Of a DNA stretch of 64,000 nt, positions 1 to 9,136 are shown one piece after another. Made by a program: the position numbers and the translations under genes. Under the pieces are notes generated by a model. It was given only the letters and a program-made list of their open reading frames with translations, was not told where the DNA came from and searched no databases. Origin of the DNA: Corallococcus sp. AS-1-6 (GTDB lineage Bacteria > Myxococcota > Myxococcia > Myxococcales > Myxococcaceae); NCBI RefSeq assembly GCF_020037015.1, contig NZ_JAIQDE010000001.1, forward strand, positions 372,001-436,000. Reading direction: 5' to 3'. Numbering within the stretch: the first letter of the stretch is position 1; the number at the start of each line of letters is the position of its first letter.

Positions 1-1
1 C

Positions 2-886
2 ATGAAGATCGTCCGCGAGCCGGGCGTGCTCGCGCAGGCGTTCTCCACCGCGCAGGCGGAGGCGCTGGCCTCCTTCAACAACGGCGACCTCTACATCGAG
101 CGGTACGTGGAGAAGCCGCGCCACATCGAGATTCAGATCGTCGCGGACGAGCACGGGAACATCATCCACCTCAACGAGCGTGAGTGCTCCGTGCAGCGGC
201 GGCACCAGAAGCTCATCGAGGAGAGCCCGTCGCCCGCGCTCACGCCGGAGCTGCGCCAGCGCATGGGCGAGGTGTCCGTCGCGGCGATGAAGAAGCTCCG
301 TTACAACAACGTGGGCACCATCGAGTACCTGCTCGACGAGCGCGGCGAGTTCTACTTCATGGAGATGAACACGCGCATCCAGGTGGAGCACCCCGTGACG
401 GAGCTGGTCATGGGCGTGGACCTGGTCCGTGAGCAGATCCGCATGGCCTACGGGCACCCCCTGCGCTTCAAGCAGGAGGACGTGCAGATCCGCGGGCACG
501 CCATCGAGTGCCGCGTGAACGCGGAGGACCCCGTCACCTTCGCGCCGTGGCCGGGGAAGATCACCGGCTACAGCGTGCCGGGCGGCTACGGCGTGCGCGT
601 GGACTCCGCCGCGTACGAGAACTACACGGTGCTGCCGCACTACGACAGCCTGCTGTCCAAGCTCATCGTCCACGCGGAGGACCGCGAGACGGCCATCCGC
701 CGCATGCAGCGCGCGCTCTCCGAGTACGTCGTGGAGGGCATCCGCACCAACATCCCGTTCCACCGGGCCGCACTGGCGGAGGAGTCCTTCCAGGAGGGCA
801 ACTACGACACCCGGTTCGTGGAGCGCCTGCTGGCGAGCGAGACGGGTTCGCGCCGGCTGAAGAAGGCCGTGGAAGAGACGCCGTAG
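2..886 (+). CDS. accC: Biotin carboxylase subunit of acetyl-CoA carboxylase, 3' part
   Basis: ATP-dependent carboxylation of biotin on the AccB carrier, the first half-reaction of fatty acid synthesis in the cytoplasm. The 294 visible residues correspond to roughly the last two thirds of the family (E. coli AccC is about 450 residues). The ATG at position 2 is an internal methionine, not the start; the gene enters from the left edge. Seen: the CSVQRRHQKLIEE segment of the ATP-grasp fold, the FMEMNTRIQVEHPVTE active-site stretch (metal-binding Glu/Asn and catalytic Arg), and the biotin carboxylase C-terminal domain from about residue 165 (GHAIECRVNAEDP). Family and fold are clear. Pyruvate or propionyl carboxylase would be longer; here the protein ends right after the carboxylase domain, fitting a stand-alone AccC. 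Confidence 0.95.
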   Translation: MKIVREPGVLAQAFSTAQAEALASFNNGDLYIERYVEKPRHIEIQIVADEHGNIIHLNERECSVQRRHQKLIEESPSPALTPELRQRMGEVSVAAMKKLRYNNVGTIEYLLDERGEFYFMEMNTRIQVEHPVTELVMGVDLVREQIRMAYGHPLRFKQEDVQIRGHAIECRVNAEDPVTFAPWPGKITGYSVPGGYGVRVDSAAYENYTVLPHYDSLLSKLIVHAEDRETAIRRMQRALSEYVVEGIRTNIPFHRAALAEESFQEGNYDTRFVERLLASETGSRRLKKAVEETP

Positions 887-910
887 CGCCTGGCCGTGAA
901 GGCGTGGAAA

Positions 911-941
911 ACCCGCCGGGCGTGCGAGCGTCCAGGCGGGT
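911..941 (+). terminator. Possible hairpin after accC
   Basis: ACCCGCC (911-917) can pair with GGCGGGT (935-941) about 25 bases after the accC stop. There is no T-run, so this is only a weak terminator candidate. Confidence 0.3.
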
Positions 942-972
942 GATCCATCCCTGGGGGAGGGCAGGCTGTTTC

Positions 973-1001
973 TTGACCCGCATCGGAGGATTCCGTTAGC
1001 C
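973..1001 (+). promoter_or_regulatory. Candidate housekeeping promoter before the SgmX-like gene
   Basis: TTGACC (973-978), a 17-base spacer, and TTAGCC (996-1001). The spacing is ideal for a sigma-70-type promoter. The expected start near 1008 would leave a leader of about 70 bases before the ATG at 1079. It suggests the TPR gene is transcribed separately from accC. Confidence 0.5.
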
Positions 1002-1078
1002 TCCGATGCTCCCCCCCAGAGAAGGACTGAAACCCGCGAAGTTCCTCGGGGTTTCTGCCTGCCGGAAGCGCACGCTCG

Positions 1079-4000
1079 ATGGACAAGAACAAGATCATCG
1101 AAGCCGCCGCGAAGCTGGTCGCGAAGGGCGCGTACGACAAAGCCATCAAGGAGTATCAGAAGGTCCTGGAGGTCGACCCGAAGGACATCCGGGTCCTCCA
1201 GAAGATGGGGGAGCTGTACCAGAAGAAGAACGACAACGCGCAGGCGGCGCACTTCTTCACCAAGGTCGCGGAGAGCTACTCCTCGGATGGCTTCTTCCTC
1301 AAGGCCGTCGCCCTCTACAAGCAGGTCCTCAAGCTCAACCCGAACCTGCTGGAGGTGAACCTCAAGCTGGCGGAGCTGCACCAGCAGCTCGGGTTGATGT
1401 CGGAGGCGATGGCGTACTTCCAGATCGTCGCCAACCACTACGACAAGGCGGGCGACACCAAGTCGAGCCTCGACACGCTGAAGAAGATGGTGGATCTCGA
1501 CCCCGAGAACGTGGCGTCGAAGATCAAGCTCGCGGAGCTGTACGCGCGCGAGAACATGACGAAGGAAGCGGCGCAGGAGTTCAAGCGCGCCGCGGAGTAC
1601 CTCAAGCGCAACGCCCGCGCGGACGACTGGCTCCGCGTCGCGGAGCGCCTCTCCGCGCTGGAGCCGGACAACCTCCCGCTCGCGAAGGAGCTGGCCTCGT
1701 CGTACCTGCAGCGCGGCGACCAGAAGCGCGCGCTCGCCAAGCTCCAGGTGTGCTTCAAGGCGGATGGCCGCGACGTGGAGACGCTGACGCTCCTGGCCCA
1801 GGCGTTCCAGGGGCTGGGCCAGGTCTCCAAGACGGTGTCCGTCTACAAGGAACTCGCGAAGATCCACCAGGAGCGCGGCCGCACCGCCGAGTCCGATGGC
1901 GTGTGGACGCAGATCGAGCTGCTGGATCCGCAGGATCCGGATCTGCTCGCGCGCCGGGGACCCGTCGCCGAACCGGAGCCGGAGCCCGCGCCCGCCGCCG
2001 TGCATCACCACGAGGAGCCGGCCGCGCCCGCGTGGAGCGCGCCCGCCCCCTCGGCGCCCCCGTCCCGTCCCGCGCCCGCCGCGCCGCCCGCAGCCGTGGC
2101 ACCGCCCGCGCCGGCGGGGATGAGCCGCGAGCAGCTCGCCAAGCTGCTGACGGAGACGGACGTCTACGTGAAGTACGGGCTCCACGACAAAGCGCTGGAG
2201 CACCTGCGCAAGGTCTTCTCCGTGGATCCGGAGAACCTGGACGCGCACGAAAAGGCGTACCACATCTACGTGGCGGCCAATAACGGCGCGCAGGCGTCCG
2301 AGCAGTTGCTCAACGTGCTGCGCCTGTGCACGCGCCGCGCGGACGTGCAGCGCGCGCAGCCGTACCTGGCGACCATCCTCCAGGAGAACCCGGCGCATCC
2401 CGAGGTGCCCGCCTTCCTGTCCGTGCTCCGCGCGGAAGGGGGCGTCGTGGCGCCGGCGATGACGCCGGGCGTGGAGTCGCTGGAGGAGGACGCCATCCTG
2501 GTGGACTCCAACGAGGACGAGATCCTCGTCGCGGATCCGCCGGAGGACGCGCTCGCGCAGCCCTCGGGTGACGAGCTGGCGCTCGCGGCGCTGAGCCACG
2601 GGTCGGACTCGGACGAAATCGTCGACGACGAGGTCGCGGAGACCACGTTGAGCGGCGAGGAAGCGGTGATGGGCGAGCCCATCAGCTCCGCCGAGAACAC
2701 CGTCTACGACCTGCCGCCGCAGGACGACCTGGTGATGGGGTCCGACGAGGACTCGCTGGTGCTCGCGGACGAGCCGGGCCTGGGTGGCCTGGATGCGTCG
2801 GACGACGAGCCCCTGGTCGCCCAGGACGACGCGCTGGCGTACGCGGCGGACGCGGGCGGCGACGAGCCCATGGTGCTCGCGGACGAGCCCGGCGGCATGT
2901 CGCTGGGTGACGAGGAGGAGGCGCCGCCCACGCGCATCCTGTCCCCGTCCCGCGCGCTCCTGGAAGAGGCCGCGCCGGACACGCGCCAACTGCCGACGCT
3001 GGACGACAGCGGCGACGACGAGGCCCTGGTCGAACCCGGCATGTCGCTGGGCGAGGACGACGACGCGCCCACGCGCGTGGGGCTCGCGCCCCTGGATGCC
3101 TCCGCGCTGGACGACGCGGGCCTGGACGAAAGCTTCGCCGCGCCGGCGGAAGAGCCCGCCTACGCGGAGGGCATGTCGCTGGGCGACGAAGAGGAAGACG
3201 AGCCCACGGCCGCGCACATGGTGCTCCCGTCGGTGGAGGGGCTGTCCTACGACGAGCCCCAGGCCGACGCGTTCGAGGAGGCGCCGGAGCCGGAGCCCGA
3301 GGCCCTGGCGGACGCTCCGGAGCCCGAGCCGGAAGCGGAGCCCGAGGAGGAGCCTGCCTCCGAGGAGTGCGACGAGGCGTCGTTCTTCCTCGACCAGGGG
3401 CTGCTGGAAGAGGCGCGCGAAATCCTGGAGACGGTGGCCATCGCGTTCCCGGGCCACGTGCGCGCCGGCGAGCTGATGGCGCGGCTGGAGGAGCTGGAGG
3501 CCGGCGGTGGCGCGGCCCCCGAGGACGACGCTCCCGCCGAGCCCGTGCACGTGCCCTCCGTGCAGCCGGTGACGGAGGCCTCGCTCGACGACGGCGCCGG
3601 TGGCGGCGACGCGTTCGACCTGGCGGCGCAGTTGGCCGGCGAGCTGGACGACCTGGGCGGCGAGTCGCTGGCGGCGGTGCCCCCGGCGGACGAGGACTTC
3701 CAGTACTCGGTGGACGAGGTCTTCGCCGAGTTCAAGAAGGGCCTGGCCAAGGTGGTGAAGCCCGAGGACGTGGACACGCACTACGACCTGGGCATCGCCT
3801 ACAAGGAAATGGGCTTGCTGGACGACGCCGTCCACGAGTTCGACGTGGCCCGCCAGGGCTGCGTGGGCACCCCGCGCGAGCTGGACTGCCTGACGATGAT
3901 TGGCATGCTGCACACGCTGCGCGGCAAGCCGGAAGAGTCCGTGGCGGTGTTCAAGGAAGGGCTTTCCAACGTGCTCGCGACGGGCGAGGTGGCGAAGGCG

Positions 4001-4237
4001 CTGGGCTTCGAGCTGGCGAGCGCCTACGACGCGCTCAACGAGCAGGGCAAGGCGCTCTTCCACTTCCAGCGTGTGGCCGCCATGGACGCGAAGTACCGCG
4101 ACGTGGGGTCGCAGGTGACGCGGCTGTCCGCGCTGACCGCACCGGAGGAGGACCCGCTGCCTCGCGCCGGAAAGGGCCCGGCGACGCCGGTTCCCGCCGC
4201 GGGCGCGCAGAAGGCTCGTAAAGTAGGGTACGTGTAG
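1079..4237 (+). CDS. sgmX: Large TPR protein, SgmX-like
   Basis: 1052 residues, no signal peptide, so cytoplasmic. Order of parts: TPR array at about residues 1-290; Pro/Ala-rich linker at about 295-350; a second helical repeat block at about 350-455; a very acidic low-complexity region at about 460-760 carrying three copies of a GMSLG(D/E)(E/D)(E/D) motif near residues 605, 654 and 698; one helical repeat near 765-805; a C-terminal TPR block at about 875-1020. In Myxococcus xanthus SgmX is a TPR protein that binds MglA-GTP through its C-terminal TPRs and stimulates type IV pili at the leading pole. I recall it next to accC and close to the pil genes, so architecture, length and neighbour all fit. 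The name rests on this recollection, not an alignment; another large TPR protein is possible. Confidence 0.62.
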   Translation: MDKNKIIEAAAKLVAKGAYDKAIKEYQKVLEVDPKDIRVLQKMGELYQKKNDNAQAAHFFTKVAESYSSDGFFLKAVALYKQVLKLNPNLLEVNLKLAELHQQLGLMSEAMAYFQIVANHYDKAGDTKSSLDTLKKMVDLDPENVASKIKLAELYARENMTKEAAQEFKRAAEYLKRNARADDWLRVAERLSALEPDNLPLAKELASSYLQRGDQKRALAKLQVCFKADGRDVETLTLLAQAFQGLGQVSKTVSVYKELAKIHQERGRTAESDGVWTQIELLDPQDPDLLARRGPVAEPEPEPAPAAVHHHEEPAAPAWSAPAPSAPPSRPAPAAPPAAVAPPAPAGMSREQLAKLLTETDVYVKYGLHDKALEHLRKVFSVDPENLDAHEKAYHIYVAANNGAQASEQLLNVLRLCTRRADVQRAQPYLATILQENPAHPEVPAFLSVLRAEGGVVAPAMTPGVESLEEDAILVDSNEDEILVADPPEDALAQPSGDELALAALSHGSDSDEIVDDEVAETTLSGEEAVMGEPISSAENTVYDLPPQDDLVMGSDEDSLVLADEPGLGGLDASDDEPLVAQDDALAYAADAGGDEPMVLADEPGGMSLGDEEEAPPTRILSPSRALLEEAAPDTRQLPTLDDSGDDEALVEPGMSLGEDDDAPTRVGLAPLDASALDDAGLDESFAAPAEEPAYAEGMSLGDEEEDEPTAAHMVLPSVEGLSYDEPQADAFEEAPEPEPEALADAPEPEPEAEPEEEPASEECDEASFFLDQGLLEEAREILETVAIAFPGHVRAGELMARLEELEAGGGAAPEDDAPAEPVHVPSVQPVTEASLDDGAGGGDAFDLAAQLAGELDDLGGESLAAVPPADEDFQYSVDEVFAEFKKGLAKVVKPEDVDTHYDLGIAYKEMGLLDDAVHEFDVARQGCVGTPRELDCLTMIGMLHTLRGKPEESVAVFKEGLSNVLATGEVAKALGFELASAYDALNEQGKALFHFQRVAAMDAKYRDVGSQVTRLSALTAPEEDPLPRAGKGPATPVPAAGAQKARKVGYV

Positions 4238-4263
4238 CGCGTCCCCACGAGGCCCGGCGAGCG

Positions 4264-5205
4264 ATGACGACCTACCTCGATTTCTTCGAACTCACCCAGG
4301 AGCCGTTCTCCAACGCTCCGGTGAGCCGCTTCTATTACAACTCCGCGCAGCACTCGCAGGCCCTCACGCGGCTGATGCACGCCGTGGGCTACATGAAGGG
4401 CCTGTCCATCCTCATTGGCGACATCGGCGCGGGCAAGACGACGCTCGCCCGGCGCATGCTCGACTCGCTTCCGGAGTCCGAGTACGAGGCCGCGCTGCTC
4501 GTCATCATCCACTCGGGCATCACCGCCCAGTGGCTCCTGCGCCGCATCGCGCTCCAACTGGGCGTGGAGAACCCCGCGCAGGAGAAGCTGGCGCTCCTGT
4601 CGCAGCTCTACCAGCGCCTGCTGCAAATCTACGAGTCCGGCAAGAAGGCCGTCGTCCTCATCGACGAGGCGCAGATGCTGGAGACGCGCGAGCTCATGGA
4701 GGAGTTCCGGGGGCTGCTCAACCTGGAAGTGCCGGAGCGCAAGCTCATCTCCTTCGTCTTCTTCGGCCTGCCGGAGATCGAGAAGAACCTGAAGCTGGAT
4801 CCGCCGCTCGCCCAGCGCGTGGCGCTCCGCTACAAGCTGGAGCCCTTCACGGCGGAGTCCACGGAGGCGTACGTGAAGCACCGGCTGCGGCTCGCCGGCT
4901 GCCCGCGGATGCCCTTCACGCCGGAGGCGCTGCTCGCCGTGCACGAGCACTCCGGCGGCACCCCGCGCGTCATCAACACCCTGTGCGACAACGCCCTCTT
5001 CGAGGCGTTCCTCGCGCGCTCGGAGACCATCGGCGCGGAGCTGGTGCACCGCATCGGCCAGAACCTGGGGCTCCAGGGGGGCTCGGCTGCCTCCCAGGCG
5101 AGCGAGCGGGCGAGCGCTCCCGCCACGTCGCTGCCCCGGACGGCGAACACCAAAATCGACCTGGCGGAGATCGACCGCTACCTCGAGGGACTCGGTAAGC
5201 TCTAG
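4264..5205 (+). CDS. ExeA-like AAA ATPase
   Basis: 313 residues. Walker A (GDIGAGKTT, about residues 53-61) and Walker B (VVLIDEAQ, about 130-137), plus the N-terminal TYLDFFELTQEPFSNAP segment typical of ExeA/GspA-type ATPases. These proteins use ATP to help place secretion or pilus secretins across peptidoglycan, or act as general AAA regulators. It lies 26 bases after the TPR gene and 4 bases before tamB, so the three are probably co-transcribed. No peptidoglycan-binding domain is present, unlike ExeA itself, so the protein looks purely cytosolic. The target is unknown; a role linked to the polar pilus machinery is inferred from the SgmX-like neighbour. Confidence 0.85.
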   Translation: MTTYLDFFELTQEPFSNAPVSRFYYNSAQHSQALTRLMHAVGYMKGLSILIGDIGAGKTTLARRMLDSLPESEYEAALLVIIHSGITAQWLLRRIALQLGVENPAQEKLALLSQLYQRLLQIYESGKKAVVLIDEAQMLETRELMEEFRGLLNLEVPERKLISFVFFGLPEIEKNLKLDPPLAQRVALRYKLEPFTAESTEAYVKHRLRLAGCPRMPFTPEALLAVHEHSGGTPRVINTLCDNALFEAFLARSETIGAELVHRIGQNLGLQGGSAASQASERASAPATSLPRTANTKIDLAEIDRYLEGLGKL

Positions 5206-5209
5206 CGGC

Positions 5210-8200
5210 TTGTCCCTCCCCAGCCGCAACAGTGCAGCGCGCAAGGCGCTCTTGTTGGTGCTCCTCGTGGTGTCGGGGAGCATCCTGCTGTTGCGTCAGC
5301 CGTTCACCTGGGACGCCGCCTGCACCGTGGCGCGCAGGCACCTGCCGGACCTGCTGGGCGTGGACGTGGGCATCGGCCGGTGCGAGCTGGATCCGCTGGG
5401 CTCGCGCGTGGTGCTGCACGGCGTGTCGGTGTTCGCGCCGGGCAGTGACACGCCGCTGTTCGCCGCGGACGAGGCGGAGGTGGCGCTGGGCTTCCTGTCG
5501 CCCCTGTCCCGCCGCTTCATGCTGGGCCACGTGCGCGTGCGCCATCCGCGCGTGGCGTTGGACCTGTCCCGGCCCTCCACGGCCCCGCCTTCCTCCGACG
5601 GAACGTGTCCGCTCACGCCGCTGACCCGCGTGGGCGTGGGGCGCGTGGACATCACCGGCGCGGAGGTGCGGCTCGCGCTGCCGGACGGGCGGGGCGTGGA
5701 GGTGGAGAACCTGGACGTGGGGTGGGTGGAGCACTGGGGCGTGATGGAGCTGGAGGTGGGCGCGCGGCGGGGCCTGGTGCGCCTGGGCGCGGGCGGCGGC
5801 GAGCTGACGCTGGGGAAGCTGGGCTTCACCGGCGCGCTGGACCCCGACGAGGGCCTGCTGGACGTGGAGCGCGCGGAGGTGACGCTCGACGACGTCACCG
5901 CCACGGTGTCCGGCCGCGTGGAGACGCTGTGCCACCCGGTGCTCGCGCTGGACGCGCAGGTGTTCCTGCCGCTGCGCACGCTGTCGCAGGCGAAGCTGCT
6001 GCCGCGTCCGGCCACCGGGCACCTGTGGACGCGCCTGTCCGTCACGGGGAAGCCGTCCTCGCTCGCGGTGGGCGCGGACCTGTCCGCGAGCAACCTGGCC
6101 TATGAGCAGTACGGCCCGGTGAGCCTCAACGCGCGCCTGTCGTACGCGGGGGACAGCGTGCGCGTGGAGTCGCTGGAGGCCCCGCTGGGAAGCGGCAAGG
6201 TGAAGCTGTCGGGCGCGTTGAAGCTCACGCCGGAATTGCCCGTGGACGTGACACTCCAGACGGAGGACGCGTCCTTCGGGCGCATCCTGGAGCGCGCGGG
6301 CGTGGCGGGCTCGTGGGTGGACTTCCCCGCGACGGCGAACGCGCACCTCACCGGGACGCTGCTGCCCCGGCCGTCCCTGTCCGGGCCGCTGGACCTGCGC
6401 AGCGGCCGCTTCGTGCTGGCCACGCGCGCGTTCGACGCGCCGGTCAGCGCCGGCAAGACGCTGCTCACCTTCGAGCGGGGCCGCGCGCAGACGGCCGTGA
6501 AGCTGACGGGGGACCGCGTGTCCTTCAGCCGCCTCACGGTGGAGTCCGGGCGCTCGCGCGTGCACGGCGACGTGACGCTCTACTTCGACACCGTGCGCGG
6601 CCTGGACATCCAGGGCAACGGCGAGCTGGAGCTGTCGGACTTCGGCCACATCGCGGAGCTGCCGTGGTCCGGGAGGGGCTCGGCGAACTACTCCATCGTG
6701 GGGCCGTACTCGGACGTGAAGGTGGACGCGAGCCTGTCCCTGCGCGACTTCACCTTCTGGGGCTTCGGCCTGGGCGTGACGCAGGCGAAGCTGTCGTACT
6801 CGAATGGCCTGCTGTCCTTCCCGTCGCTCACCGGCCAGAAGGGGCGCACGCAGTACTTCGGCAACGCGAAGCTCACCTTCGCGCGTCTGTTGCACCTGCA
6901 CCTGGACGTGACCGTGCCGCAGGGGCGCACCGAGGACCTGGTGGACCTGGTGGCGGGCCTGAGCCCGTCCATCGCCGTGGTGCAGGGCCAGTTCGCGGGC
7001 GCGGCCTCGGGCCGCGTCGAAATCGACAGTCCCCTGGAGAAGCTGGAGGGGCTGGTGGCATTCGACCTGCGCGACACCACGTACCTGGGCCGCCGGCTGG
7101 GCGCGGGCTCCGCGCGGCTGCGCTTCGTGGACGGCAAGGAGATGGTGCTGGAGCGCACCGTGCTGGACGGCAGGCTGGGGCGCACCTGGGTGGAGGGCTC
7201 CTTCGGCTTCACCGGGGGCGCGCTGGACTACCGCTTCGGCGGAGAGAACCTGTCGCTCGCGGAGGCCGTGGGGCAGGACACCGCGGAGGAGATGGGCATC
7301 CAGGGCACGCTCGCGCTCGCGGGCACCGTGGCGGGCTCGGCGGACAAGCCCGACATCCAGGCCACGCTGAAGGGCCCGCGCATCACCTTCGCGTCGCGCG
7401 ACCTGGGCGCCATGGACCTCGCGCTGCACCAGGAGGGCAAGCAACTGCGCATCACCGGGCGCCCCTTCCGCGACGCGCAGGGCTACCTGAACATGACGGT
7501 GAAGGAGCCCTACCTCTTCGACTCCACCGTCGACCTGCTGCTGCCTGAAATCAGACCGCTGCTGCCGCAGACGCCGGCGCTGGCGGGCGTCACCGGCATG
7601 CTCGCGGGGCGCGTGACGGTGCAGGGCCCGCTGTTGCAGCCGGAGGGCTACTCGGTGGGGGCCACGGTGCGGGAGCTGTCGCTCGCGCGGGGCGACCTGC
7701 GCGGCCGCAACCAGGGGCCCATCGTGCTGACGTACCTCAACGGCCGGCTGGACGTGCAGCCCTTCCGCTTCAGCGGCGCGTCGGTGGACGTCACGCTGGG
7801 CGGCTGGATGAGCCGGCGCGCCATGAACATGAGCCTGCGCGAGGGGCGCATGGACGTGCGGCTGCTGGAGCCGCTGCTGCCCGGCATGGAGCGCGTGGGC
7901 GGCCAGCTCCGCGTGGACGCGGAGGCCACGGGGCCCCTGGACGCGCCGTCGGTGGTGGGCACCGCGGAGCTGTCCGACGTGCGGCTGTCCATGCGCGACC
8001 TGCCGCTCACCGTGCGCGGCATGTCCGGCCGCCTGGAGATGACGGGCCAGCGCGTGCTGCTGGAGCACCTGCAGGCCCAGGTCAACGAAGGTCAGGTGTC
8101 CGCGCGCGGCGACATCCGGCTGGAGCGCTTCGTGCCCAAGCGGCTGGCGCTGACGCTGCAACTGGACGCCGTGCCGTACCGGATGACGGAGGACCTGCCG

Positions 8201-9136
8201 CTCACCGTGTCCGGCCTGCTGCAGGTGGTGGGGCCGCCCACGGGGCCCACCGTCACGGGCGGGCTGGACATCATCAAGCTGCGCTACCAGAAGCCGCTCG
8301 ACATCGAAGCGCTGCTCAAGACGATGCAGAAGAAGCCGAACCTCGCCGTGGGCGGCGGGGGCGAGCGCGCGAGGGACCCCTTCTTCACCTGGGACGTCAA
8401 CGTGCACTTCGGCGACGTGCGCGTGGACAACAACCTGGCGAAGGCGCGGCTGTTGGGTGACGTGCGGCTCACCGGCACGGACGTGAAGCCGGGGCTCCTG
8501 GGCCGCGTGGAGGCGGCGGAGGGCAGCCAGGCGTTCTTCCGCAACAACCTCTTCACCATCGACCAGGGGCAGTTGGAGTTCCGCGACGCGTCCGGCATCG
8601 ACCCGGTGTTCGAGGTGCAGGCGCAGACGTCCGTGCGCGAGTTCGTGGTGAAGCTGCACGCGTTCGGCCGGCCGGCCAACCCGCTGGTCGTGCTGTCCTC
8701 GGAGCCGGTGCTCACGGAGGGGGACATCCTGTCGCTGCTGACACTGGGGGTGACGAGCGCGGACAAGGACACGGCCGCGTCGGCGAGCTACGGTCTGGCG
8801 GCGGAGGCCCTCTTCAACGTGTCGGGACTGGACCGGCAGGTGCGCCGGTTCCTGCCCAGCAACCCCGTTCTCCGGGATTTGTCCCTGCAGATCTCCACCA
8901 CCTACAACGACGCCACCCGGCAGGCGGAGCCCACCGCACAACTGGAGTCGAAGTTCCTTTCCGAGCAGCTTAAAATCGGGATGACCCAGCCAGTGAGTGG
9001 GCGAGGCACCCGGGCACGCGCTGAGTACCGCTTCGACGACCGTCTTTCCGCACAGGCCCAGTGGGACAACGAGAACAGCCAGGCGTCGTTCGGAAACCTC
9101 GGGCTCGAGCTGAAGCTGGGCTGGGAGGTCGAGTAG
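5210..9136 (+). CDS. tamB: Translocation and assembly module protein TamB
   Basis: 1308 residues with one N-terminal membrane anchor (about residues 12-28, LLLVLLVVSGSILLL), a very long beta-rich repetitive middle and a C-terminal TamB/DUF490 domain. The domain is recognised from the DVNVHFGDVRVDNNLAKARL and SSEPVLTEGDILSLLTLG segments. TamB is an inner-membrane-anchored AsmA/Vps13-like bridge protein implicated in phospholipid transport and outer membrane protein assembly together with TamA. Start is a TTG at 5210, only 4 bases after the ATPase stop; no better in-frame start precedes the membrane anchor. The next gene encodes the TamA/Omp85 partner and overlaps this one, so the pair is translationally coupled. 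The order tamB then tamA is the reverse of E. coli. Confidence 0.92.
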   Translation: MSLPSRNSAARKALLLVLLVVSGSILLLRQPFTWDAACTVARRHLPDLLGVDVGIGRCELDPLGSRVVLHGVSVFAPGSDTPLFAADEAEVALGFLSPLSRRFMLGHVRVRHPRVALDLSRPSTAPPSSDGTCPLTPLTRVGVGRVDITGAEVRLALPDGRGVEVENLDVGWVEHWGVMELEVGARRGLVRLGAGGGELTLGKLGFTGALDPDEGLLDVERAEVTLDDVTATVSGRVETLCHPVLALDAQVFLPLRTLSQAKLLPRPATGHLWTRLSVTGKPSSLAVGADLSASNLAYEQYGPVSLNARLSYAGDSVRVESLEAPLGSGKVKLSGALKLTPELPVDVTLQTEDASFGRILERAGVAGSWVDFPATANAHLTGTLLPRPSLSGPLDLRSGRFVLATRAFDAPVSAGKTLLTFERGRAQTAVKLTGDRVSFSRLTVESGRSRVHGDVTLYFDTVRGLDIQGNGELELSDFGHIAELPWSGRGSANYSIVGPYSDVKVDASLSLRDFTFWGFGLGVTQAKLSYSNGLLSFPSLTGQKGRTQYFGNAKLTFARLLHLHLDVTVPQGRTEDLVDLVAGLSPSIAVVQGQFAGAASGRVEIDSPLEKLEGLVAFDLRDTTYLGRRLGAGSARLRFVDGKEMVLERTVLDGRLGRTWVEGSFGFTGGALDYRFGGENLSLAEAVGQDTAEEMGIQGTLALAGTVAGSADKPDIQATLKGPRITFASRDLGAMDLALHQEGKQLRITGRPFRDAQGYLNMTVKEPYLFDSTVDLLLPEIRPLLPQTPALAGVTGMLAGRVTVQGPLLQPEGYSVGATVRELSLARGDLRGRNQGPIVLTYLNGRLDVQPFRFSGASVDVTLGGWMSRRAMNMSLREGRMDVRLLEPLLPGMERVGGQLRVDAEATGPLDAPSVVGTAELSDVRLSMRDLPLTVRGMSGRLEMTGQRVLLEHLQAQVNEGQVSARGDIRLERFVPKRLALTLQLDAVPYRMTEDLPLTVSGLLQVVGPPTGPTVTGGLDIIKLRYQKPLDIEALLKTMQKKPNLAVGGGGERARDPFFTWDVNVHFGDVRVDNNLAKARLLGDVRLTGTDVKPGLLGRVEAAEGSQAFFRNNLFTIDQGQLEFRDASGIDPVFEVQAQTSVREFVVKLHAFGRPANPLVVLSSEPVLTEGDILSLLTLGVTSADKDTAASASYGLAAEALFNVSGLDRQVRRFLPSNPVLRDLSLQISTTYNDATRQAEPTAQLESKFLSEQLKIGMTQPVSGRGTRARAEYRFDDRLSAQAQWDNENSQASFGNLGLELKLGWEVE

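Noticed and set aside
4973-8941. A very long open frame on the minus strand opposite tamB
   Set aside because: Rich in His, Arg and Gln with no family pattern; such antisense frames are common in GC-rich DNA with codon bias. tamB itself is a clear gene.
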